A DNA stretch of 19,025 nucleotides from Bacteroidota bacterium (lineage in GTDB: Bacteria > Bacteroidota > Bacteroidia > Bacteroidales > WCHB1-69), in assembly GCA_023392945.1 (NCBI GenBank), contig JAEWNB010000177.1, positions 1 to 19,025 of the forward strand. The letters run 5' to 3'. The position numbers and the translations under genes were made by a program. The notes under the pieces are model-generated. The model had not been told where the DNA came from and did not search any database. It saw nothing but the letters and a program-made list of their open reading frames with translations. Positions 13,506 to 19,025 of the stretch are shown here, piece by piece; within the stretch, counting starts at the first letter, position 1, and every line of letters begins with the position of its first letter.

Positions 13506-15314
13506 TCAGCTTAAAAGGTCTCTTCTTCTGATTTTAGCCAGAATAGCTTTAAGCTGATCGCGATTTTCTTTGTTTCTGTAAAAGAAGAAGAGATGTTGAT
13601 CTTTCTTTTCTTTAATATTTTTGGTCACTTTTACCTTATCCCCGGTATAGGGATCGTACCCCAGAAAATAGAGGGCAGTGGAGTAGGTCATGGGAGTTGG
13701 GGTAAATGCCTGTACCTGATCAGTCATCAGACGGTGGTTTTTTGCTTCGACTGCCAAATCGGCCATATCGTCTAAGGTGCAGTCGGGATGAGCAGAGATG
13801 AAGTAGGGGATGAGCTGCTGATTCTTGCCCGATTTTTTATTCAAACTATTAAACTTGTCTAAAAAGCGCAGAAATTTCTCGAAAGGGGGCTTTCTCATTT
13901 TGCGGAGGACTTTCCCGGAAGTGTGTTCGGGAGCTACTTTCAATCGCCCGGAAACATGATTGTTGACAATTTCCTGCAGGTATTCAGTAAGTCCGTTGTC
14001 ACGGTCAACCTTTGAATTGTCGGTCAGCAGCATTTCGTAGCGGATACCGCTTCCGATGGTTATTTTATTAACTCCGGGAATTTTGGCGGCTGCTTTATAG
14101 AGCTTAACAAGAGGTTTGTGATTAAGGTTTAGATTTTTGCAGATAGAGGGGAAAATACAGGAAGCTCTGCTACAGCGATTACACAAATCGTGGTTTATTC
14201 CTGACATTTTATACATATTGGCGGAAGGACCACCCAAATCGGTAATATGTCCTTTAAAGTAAGGTCTGGAGGCCAACGCGGTTACCTCTTTTAGAATTGA
14301 CTCCTGCGAACGGGAGCTGATGAATTTGCCCTGATGGGCTGAAATGGCACAAAAACTGCAACCTCCGAAACATCCTCTGTGGATGGTAATAGAGTTTTTA
14401 ATCATTTCATAAGCCGGTATTTCTCCGCGTTTTGCATATTTGGGATGGGGGGCATTCATCATGACATCAAAGAGTGCATTCTCGTCCATCTCTTTCTCTG
14501 TGGGGGCAGGGTAGGGAGGATGTACAATGAGATACTGATCCCCGTATTGTTGAACCAGCGTTCTTTGTTTTACCTTGTTAGATTCTGTTTCAAAGGCAAC
14601 AAAATTTTCTCCGTAATATTTTTTGTTTTGTAACTCTTTTTCAAACGGATGAAGAAAAAGAATATCTTCACGATTCTGATACGAACGGATATCTTTTTCA
14701 AGATAGGCAATTTGATTACAAGATTTGAAATTTTGTTTCCAATCTCCTGTCAAAAAGGCTTTTACAAGCTCTCTGATAGGTTTCTCGCCCATTCCATAGA
14801 TCAGCAAATCTGCCCGACTGTCCATCAGGATTGATGGCTTCAGCCTGTCACTCCAGTAATCGTAATGCGACAAGCGTCGCATGGAAGCTTCCACTCCGCC
14901 AATAACGACAGGTGTGTCGGGATATAGTTCTTTGATAATATTGGTATAGACTACTGTAGCGTTATCGGGTCGAAAACCGGCTTTTCCTCCCGGAGTATAG
15001 GCATCGTCACTACGGAGCCGATTGTTGGCTGTGTAGTGATTTACCATTGAATCCATATTGCCGGCACTAATTCCAAAGAAGAGTTTGGGCTTTCCAAGTT
15101 TTCGGAAATCGCGCAAGTCATCCTGCCAGTTGGGTTGGGGCAGGATTGCTACTTTTAGGCCGCACTTTTCTAAAGTTCTCCCGATTACTGCCGTCCCGAA
15201 AGAGGGGTGGTCAACGTAGGCATCTCCTGAAATCAGAATCACATCCGGAGTGTCCCAGCCAAGCAGGTCAATCTCTTTTTTGGTAATCGGAAGGAAATGT
15301 TTTTCAGGTTTCAT
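13506..15314 (-). CDS. ygiQ: YgiQ-family radical SAM protein (UPF0313)
   Basis: The protein has 602 residues from the ATG at 15312-15314. The longer frame from a TTG at 15330-15332 is rejected because that TTG is part of the -7 promoter element. The N-terminal B12-binding-like region holds ILISGDAYVDHPSFGTAVIGR and VVIGGVEASMRRLSHYDYW. The radical SAM cluster motif is HRGCFGGCSFCAI, with C315, C319 and C322. It is followed by QGKFISSRSQESIL and a second conserved cysteine group CNRCSRASCIFPSIC. The family is widespread and of unknown substrate. The extra cysteines may bind another cluster. It is transcribed towards fabZ and is not obviously part of an operon. Confidence 0.93.
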   Translation of the reverse strand: MKPEKHFLPITKKEIDLLGWDTPDVILISGDAYVDHPSFGTAVIGRTLEKCGLKVAILPQPNWQDDLRDFRKLGKPKLFFGISAGNMDSMVNHYTANNRLRSDDAYTPGGKAGFRPDNATVVYTNIIKELYPDTPVVIGGVEASMRRLSHYDYWSDRLKPSILMDSRADLLIYGMGEKPIRELVKAFLTGDWKQNFKSCNQIAYLEKDIRSYQNREDILFLHPFEKELQNKKYYGENFVAFETESNKVKQRTLVQQYGDQYLIVHPPYPAPTEKEMDENALFDVMMNAPHPKYAKRGEIPAYEMIKNSITIHRGCFGGCSFCAISAHQGKFISSRSQESILKEVTALASRPYFKGHITDLGGPSANMYKMSGINHDLCNRCSRASCIFPSICKNLNLNHKPLVKLYKAAAKIPGVNKITIGSGIRYEMLLTDNSKVDRDNGLTEYLQEIVNNHVSGRLKVAPEHTSGKVLRKMRKPPFEKFLRFLDKFNSLNKKSGKNQQLIPYFISAHPDCTLDDMADLAVEAKNHRLMTDQVQAFTPTPMTYSTALYFLGYDPYTGDKVKVTKNIKEKKDQHLFFFYRNKENRDQLKAILAKIRRRDLLS

Positions 15315-15329
15315 GGTTGATATTTGTGG

Positions 15330-15337
15330 CAAAAATA
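15330..15337 (-). promoter_or_regulatory. Bacteroidota -7 promoter element for ygiQ
   Basis: On the minus strand this reads TATTTTTG (TAnnTTTG). It predicts a start near 15324 and a leader of about 10 bases, which decides for the ATG at 15314. Confidence 0.45.
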
Positions 15338-15472
15338 GGTAAAAACTACGTCTCTTTTGTTAGGGTTTTTAATTTAATGCTTATAAAATAGTGCTATTCC
15401 AAAGAAAGAACTAAAGATAAATAGATTTATGACCAAAAATTTTGTTCTATAGCGAAATAAGTGAAATAATGT

Positions 15473-15480
15473 TATTTTTG
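15473..15480 (+). promoter_or_regulatory. Bacteroidota -7 promoter element for the tlpA-like operon
   Basis: TATTTTTG matches TAnnTTTG and predicts a start near 15486 with an AT-rich leader of about 60 bases before the ATG at 15545. Confidence 0.45.
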
Positions 15481-15544
15481 CATGCTGATTAAAAAACAGT
15501 ATGGTATTAATGAGTAATTAAATGGTAATCTAATTAAAGAAATT

Positions 15545-16066
15545 ATGAAAAAAATCTATTTTGTAGTAATCGCTTTGCTCATGGTCTTTATGACGAATGC
15601 TCAGGAGACACAAGAGGCAAAGAAGTTGGCTACGCTCCCTTCGGTTGATATTAAAACCCTTGATGGGAAACTCTTTAATACTAAAGATATTGCGAACGAC
15701 GGAAAACCGGTAATCATCAGTTTATGGGCAACATGGTGTAAACCGTGCGTTGCCGAATTGATGGCTATTGCGGATGTTTATGATGATTGGGTGACCGAAA
15801 CCGGAGTTAAGTTGTATGCGGTATCAATTGATGATTCCAAAACCTCTGCCAGAGTTGCCCCTTTTGTTAACGGGAAAAGTTGGAGTTTTGAGGTGCTTTT
15901 GGATCAAAACTGGGATTTTAAGAGAGCCATGAATGTTGCCGATATTCCTTTCCTTTGTATCCTGAACGGAAAAGGAGAAATTGTGTGGCAACATACTTCT
16001 TATGCCCCGGGCTCTGAAGAAGAGATCTATGCGGTTGTGAAAAAATTAGTTGAAGAAAATAAATAA
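15545..16066 (+). CDS. Exported TlpA-like thioredoxin-fold thiol reductase
   Basis: The protein has 173 residues. A signal peptide (MKKIYFVVIALLMVFMTNA, cleaved near residue 19-20) sends it to the periplasm. The thioredoxin fold has the redox centre WATWCKPCVAEL with C65 and C68, and the cis-proline P135 in ADIPFLCIL. The WCKPC form and the exported location match the TlpA/ResA group, which reduces or isomerises disulfides of envelope proteins. A further cysteine, C138, follows the cis-proline. It is the first gene of a three-gene operon: the barrel gene starts 7 bases after its stop. The partner membrane electron donor is not in the window. Confidence 0.9.
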   Translation: MKKIYFVVIALLMVFMTNAQETQEAKKLATLPSVDIKTLDGKLFNTKDIANDGKPVIISLWATWCKPCVAELMAIADVYDDWVTETGVKLYAVSIDDSKTSARVAPFVNGKSWSFEVLLDQNWDFKRAMNVADIPFLCILNGKGEIVWQHTSYAPGSEEEIYAVVKKLVEENK

Positions 16067-16073
16067 GCCCTTT

Positions 16074-17816
16074 ATGAAACCTTTTTTATCATTTGGACGA
16101 ATTTCTATTGTGTTCGTCTTTGCTGCTTTTTGCTTTTTAAATAGCGCTAAAGCGCAGCTTTTTTTGGGTAATGGCAAGATTAGTGGTGATTTCGGCTTTA
16201 ACGGGATGTACTATATTCCCGATTCGTTAATAGGAGCCGATGAAGTAGCCGGCAAAGTGAGGGCTAACACCTTCTTAAATCTTTTATATACAAATGGTGG
16301 AATTACTGCCGGCGTTCGGTATGAATTCTATTCCTATCCGTTGATAGATTTTGAAAAAATAGGCTACCAAGGACAGGGGTTGACTTATTATTTTGCAGAT
16401 TATAAGAACGATTTTCTTCAGGTGACTGCCGGTACTTTCTATGAACAATTCGGCAACGGACTCTCTTTTCGTGCTTATGAAGACAGACAACTGGGAATTG
16501 ACAACAGCTTGCTCGGAGCCAGAATCAAAGTGACTCCTTATAAAGGGATTGTTATCAAAGGTGTATGGGGAATTGAACGAAAGAATTTTGATTTCGACTA
16601 CACGAAACGAAATGATTATATCAGGGGAGTTGATGCAGAGATTGCGTTGGCGGAGTTGATCCCGGGAATGTCAGATAAGGGATTTACTACTACTTTCGGC
16701 GGCAGTTTTGTGAGCAAATATGAAAAATCTACGGAGGATTACTATTTTATTATTCATCCCGATGTAGATTCTCTTACTGCTACTGCCACTATTCCGGCTG
16801 ATAAAATTCCGCAGAATGTGGCAACCTGGGCGGCAAGGTTAAATTTCGGCTATAAAGGCTTCAGGGTTGAAACGGAGTATGCACAAAAGATTAATGATCC
16901 TAATGTGACAAATCAATATATTTATAAAGATGGGCAAGCCTTCTTTTTCTCTGCCACCTATTCCACAAAAGGATTGGGAGTTTCTGCTTCCTTTATCCGT
17001 GCCGACAATATGGATTTTCGCTCTCAAAGAGGAGAAAAAAACAACTCTTTGCTGAGCATTAATTACATTCCGGCTATTAACCGGCAATATGCCTATCAGT
17101 TATTGGGAAATTACGCTTATGCAAGTCAGCCCAATGGTCAAATAGGAGCCCAATTCCAACTGAATTACCAGATTCCCAAGAAATCCAAACTGGGCGGGAA
17201 ATACGGAACCGACATTACTTTAAATTATTCCCGATTCCATACTCTTAATTATGATACCGTTTTACTGGCAGTTGAAAACGGGACTATGAGCGGGACGGAA
17301 GGCTATTCATCTTCTTTCTTTGGCTGCGGAAAAGATTTACTCTATCAGGATATAGGGATTGAAATTAGTCGAAGATTCGATAAAAAATGGAAACTGATTT
17401 TGGCCTATAACTACATTATATATAATATGGAAATACTGCAAGGTCATGGAGGACTTTTCCATGGGCATAATGTGGCTGCCGACCTCACCTGGAAAATTAC
17501 CAATAAACATGCGCTTCGTCTCGAAGCTCAGCATTTGTATTCCAAGGATGATCTGGGCAGTTGGATCTATGCCATGTTAGAATATTCCATCAGCCCGAGA
17601 TGGTTTCTCTCTATCGGGGATCAGTGGAACTATGGCAATTCAGAGTCGGCTCAGCAAATACACTACTATAATATAGCTGCTTCTTATATTCTCAAGACAA
17701 CCAGATTGTCATTAAGCTACGGCAAAACTCGTGAAGGAATTCTTTGTGTCGGCGGTGTTTGTCGTGCAGTCCCGGCTTCCAACGGCGTAACATTGTCGGT
17801 TACCACTTCTTTTTAA
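16074..17816 (+). CDS. DUF6029-type outer-membrane beta-barrel protein
   Basis: The protein has 580 residues from the ATG at 16074; a TTG 24 bases upstream overlaps the previous gene and is less likely. A signal peptide (MKPFLSFGRISIVFVFAAFCFLNSAKAQ) is clear. The rest is made of alternating strands rich in Tyr, Phe and Gly, such as RLNFGYKGFRVETEYAQKI and LSLSYGKTREG, and ends in SVTTSF with a terminal Phe. This is what an outer-membrane barrel with a Bam recognition signal looks like. Near the end, CVGGVCRAVP holds two cysteines that could form a disulfide, fitting the thioredoxin gene upstream. I assign it to DUF6029 from memory of the family's C-terminal pattern. Function is unknown. Confidence 0.82.
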   Translation: MKPFLSFGRISIVFVFAAFCFLNSAKAQLFLGNGKISGDFGFNGMYYIPDSLIGADEVAGKVRANTFLNLLYTNGGITAGVRYEFYSYPLIDFEKIGYQGQGLTYYFADYKNDFLQVTAGTFYEQFGNGLSFRAYEDRQLGIDNSLLGARIKVTPYKGIVIKGVWGIERKNFDFDYTKRNDYIRGVDAEIALAELIPGMSDKGFTTTFGGSFVSKYEKSTEDYYFIIHPDVDSLTATATIPADKIPQNVATWAARLNFGYKGFRVETEYAQKINDPNVTNQYIYKDGQAFFFSATYSTKGLGVSASFIRADNMDFRSQRGEKNNSLLSINYIPAINRQYAYQLLGNYAYASQPNGQIGAQFQLNYQIPKKSKLGGKYGTDITLNYSRFHTLNYDTVLLAVENGTMSGTEGYSSSFFGCGKDLLYQDIGIEISRRFDKKWKLILAYNYIIYNMEILQGHGGLFHGHNVAADLTWKITNKHALRLEAQHLYSKDDLGSWIYAMLEYSISPRWFLSIGDQWNYGNSESAQQIHYYNIAASYILKTTRLSLSYGKTREGILCVGGVCRAVPASNGVTLSVTTSF

Positions 17817-17824
17817 TTCATTTT

Positions 17825-17832
17825 TATATTTG
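17825..17832 (+). promoter_or_regulatory. Possible internal -7 promoter element for the Omp28-like gene
   Basis: TATATTTG matches TAnnTTTG, 24 bases before the ATG at 17857. The lipoprotein gene could therefore be expressed independently as well as by readthrough from the barrel gene. Confidence 0.35.
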
Positions 17833-17856
17833 AACATATATCAATCTTAAATTAAT

Positions 17857-18705
17857 ATGAAAAAGTCAATATTGCTAATAGTTATATCGGCCATTATCTA
17901 TTCCTCGTGTGACATTATTGAAACTCCTTATATTTCTCCGGCCGGAAATGTTGAGGTGGATGTGGAGTTCCCCGAGTTGAATAGGGATTCTGTAAATAGA
18001 AAAGTGCTCATGGAGGAATTTACCGGTCATCGTTGCCTTAATTGTCCTGAAGGTCATGAAAGGTTGGCGCAATTGCTTACTACTTATGGTGACAGTTTGG
18101 TGGCAGTATGTATTCATGCCGGGGTTCTTGCCAATACGAACATTGATTTTCCGTATGATTTCAGAACCGAAGCCGGAACACAACTATACAATGACTTTGG
18201 GTTGGATCCTGTTCCTATTGCCATCATAAACAGAAAACAATATAATAACCAATGGGGTATTAATTTGAATTCATGGCAAAATGCCATAGAAGCCGTTGAC
18301 CGAAGTGAGATTTATGCAGGTATTCAATTGATAAACGTTTTCAAAAGCAATGAGAATAAATTATATGCCTATTCAAAAACTACCATGTTGAAAGAGTATG
18401 CGAATCCGGTTCAGCTCTCTCTCTTTTTGATAGAAGACGGGATTGTCTCCCCCCAAAAAGATGGAGTGCTGGTGGATACTTTTTATGTTCATAACCACGT
18501 GCTTCGTCTTGGCATTAACGGGACCTATGGTTCCAAATTTACAGTCAGTGGGATAGTAGAAAAAGACTCTGCCTATACAATAGGTTATCCGATAGATTTC
18601 TCCGGAAAAGATTGGGATATCTCCAAATGTACTATTGTGGCAATTCTGCATGATCCCTCAACAAGGGAAGTCCTTCAGGTTGAAGCAAGAAAAGCCATTG
18701 AATAG
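17857..18705 (+). CDS. Omp28-like outer-membrane lipoprotein with thioredoxin-type CxxC
   Basis: The protein has 282 residues. A lipoprotein signal ends in IIYSSC with the lipidation cysteine C18. The next domain begins KVLMEEFTGHRCLNCPEGHERL, a thioredoxin-like beta-alpha unit with C60 and C63 as a CxxC pair, and LDPVPIAIINR (116-126) gives the matching cis-proline P120. The C-terminal half (about 145-282) is a beta-rich domain. This arrangement matches Omp28-related proteins of Bacteroidales, named after the 28-kDa outer-membrane protein of Porphyromonas gingivalis. It lies 40 bases after the DUF6029 barrel gene. Together with the TlpA-like protein, a thiol-exchange role at the outer membrane is plausible, but a purely structural role is not excluded. 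Confidence 0.88.
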   Translation: MKKSILLIVISAIIYSSCDIIETPYISPAGNVEVDVEFPELNRDSVNRKVLMEEFTGHRCLNCPEGHERLAQLLTTYGDSLVAVCIHAGVLANTNIDFPYDFRTEAGTQLYNDFGLDPVPIAIINRKQYNNQWGINLNSWQNAIEAVDRSEIYAGIQLINVFKSNENKLYAYSKTTMLKEYANPVQLSLFLIEDGIVSPQKDGVLVDTFYVHNHVLRLGINGTYGSKFTVSGIVEKDSAYTIGYPIDFSGKDWDISKCTIVAILHDPSTREVLQVEARKAIE

Positions 18706-18740
18706 GTGAGGTTTCATAATTGAGCAAATTAAAACTGTTT

Positions 18741-18768
18741 GTAGAGACGCGATTAATCGCGTCTCTAC
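18741..18768. repeat. Solitary GTAG-footed REP palindrome, copy 8 (perfect)
   Basis: Arms GTAGAGACGC and GCGTCTCTAC are identical to the island copies, but the core is GATTAATC instead of AAAATTTT and all 28 bases are still self-complementary. It lies 35 bases after the stop of the Omp28-like gene and could act as a transcription terminator hairpin there. Confidence 0.95.
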
Positions 18769-18794
18769 TACTTTTCGGCAATGTTCTACCGAAC

Positions 18795-18814
18795 TTGCTG
18801 AGAAATATCAGCAA
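18795..18814. repeat. Small hairpin TTGCTGA / TCAGCAA
   Basis: Perfect 7-bp inverted repeat around the loop GAAATA. No T run follows on either strand, so it is not a typical intrinsic terminator. Confidence 0.55.
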
Positions 18815-18845
18815 ATTCTAATATCTGCAACACCTTCTCCGTCAT

Positions 18846-18893
18846 CCGGCGACACCAAGAATGTGGCTGATTAATGAGCATTACTGTCGCCGG
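18846..18893. repeat. Long-loop inverted repeat CCGGCGACA / TGTCGCCGG
   Basis: Perfect 9-bp arms (18846-18854 and 18885-18893) separated by 30 bases. Inside the loop further short pairings are possible: AAT with ATT, and GCT with AGC. The GC-rich arms stand out against the AT-rich surroundings. It ends 6 bases before the possible insertion-sequence end. Confidence 0.6.
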
Positions 18894-18898
18894 CTGCC

Positions 18899-19025
18899 AG
18901 AGGCTGTCTCAAAAACCAACAGAACTAAAATTGTATTTTTCTTGTTTTCAAGTACTATTAACCCATGATGTTTGGAAAAGAGTTTTCTTTCTTATAAGAT
19001 TTGTCAAAAATTACCAATAATTGGG
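18899..19025 (-). mobile_element. Possible insertion-sequence end, element continuing beyond the window
   Basis: The sequence AGAGGCTGTCTCAAAAA (18899-18915) resembles terminal inverted repeats of IS elements with GGCTGTCTCAAAA-type ends, from memory. On the minus strand a frame enters from the window edge and reads QLLVIFDKSYKKENSFPNIMG before a TAA at 18958-18960. It could be a transposase C-terminus followed by about 45 bases to the terminal repeat. Neither the other end, the target duplication nor any catalytic residue is visible, so this is a weak call. The rest of 18706-19025 holds only the hairpins listed separately. Confidence 0.3.

Noticed and set aside
15315..15332. TTG start of ygiQ at 15330-15332
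   Set aside because: The TTG is the end of the -7 element TATTTTTG. The ATG at 15312-15314 is downstream of the likely transcription start.
15333..15544. Possible riboswitch or RNA in the ygiQ-tlpA gap
   Set aside because: I see only the two divergent -7 elements and AT-rich DNA, with no conserved hairpin set.
16050..16073. TTG start of the DUF6029 gene overlapping the tlpA-like gene
   Set aside because: The ATG at 16074 gives a clean signal peptide immediately, whereas the TTG would put eight extra residues before it.

Overview
The window looks like a Bacteroidota (probably Bacteroidales) chromosome. It is AT-rich, and most genes lack a clear Shine-Dalgarno sequence. At least eight transcription starts have the Bacteroidota -7 element TAnnTTTG. 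The gene content also fits: a FatA-like acyl-ACP thioesterase, a DUF6029 barrel, an Omp28-type lipoprotein and a UDP-xylose pathway. No species can be named from the sequence alone.

Layout. 1-179: 3' end of a MORN-repeat protein. 220-1623 (minus): a methyltransferase and a DPM1-like family 2 glycosyltransferase. 1624-3162: a repeat island built from 28-nt GTAG-footed palindromes around an intact Y1/HUH transposase of the REP-associated type (RAYT). 3159-7496 (minus): acyl-ACP thioesterase, UDP-glucuronate decarboxylase, UDP-glucose 6-dehydrogenase and glycerol-3-phosphate dehydrogenase. 7632-9155 (plus): gmhA (heptose precursor) and nadA (quinolinate synthase), divergent from gpsA. 9276-13468 (plus): a MarR-type regulator with a palindromic operator just downstream of its promoter, then FabH, FabK-like, FabF and FabZ, which form a fatty-acid elongation operon. 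13506-15314 (minus): YgiQ-type radical SAM protein. 15545-18705 (plus): an exported TlpA-like thioredoxin, a DUF6029 outer-membrane barrel and an Omp28-like lipoprotein with its own CxxC. 18706-19025: an isolated copy of the palindrome, two further hairpins and a possible insertion-sequence end.

How the genes work together. Much of the window serves the cell envelope. Ugd and Uxs convert UDP-glucose to UDP-xylose, GmhA starts heptose synthesis, GpsA makes glycerol-3-phosphate for phospholipids, the Fab operon and the thioesterase make and release acyl chains, and the last operon appears to be an envelope thiol-redox and outer-membrane module.

The most unusual part is the RAYT/REP island. The palindromes begin with GTAG, as classical REPs do. 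The off-centre base in the hairpin core is mirrored on the two sides of the transposase although the spacers between palindromes keep one orientation. One half-palindrome has expanded into a 16-nt tandem array, one copy supplies the stop codon of the neighbouring thioesterase, and a solitary copy 15.6 kb away has a different but still perfectly self-complementary core. The second notable signal is the operator of the MarR regulator, whose centre resembles what I recall of the FabT operator of Gram-positive bacteria.
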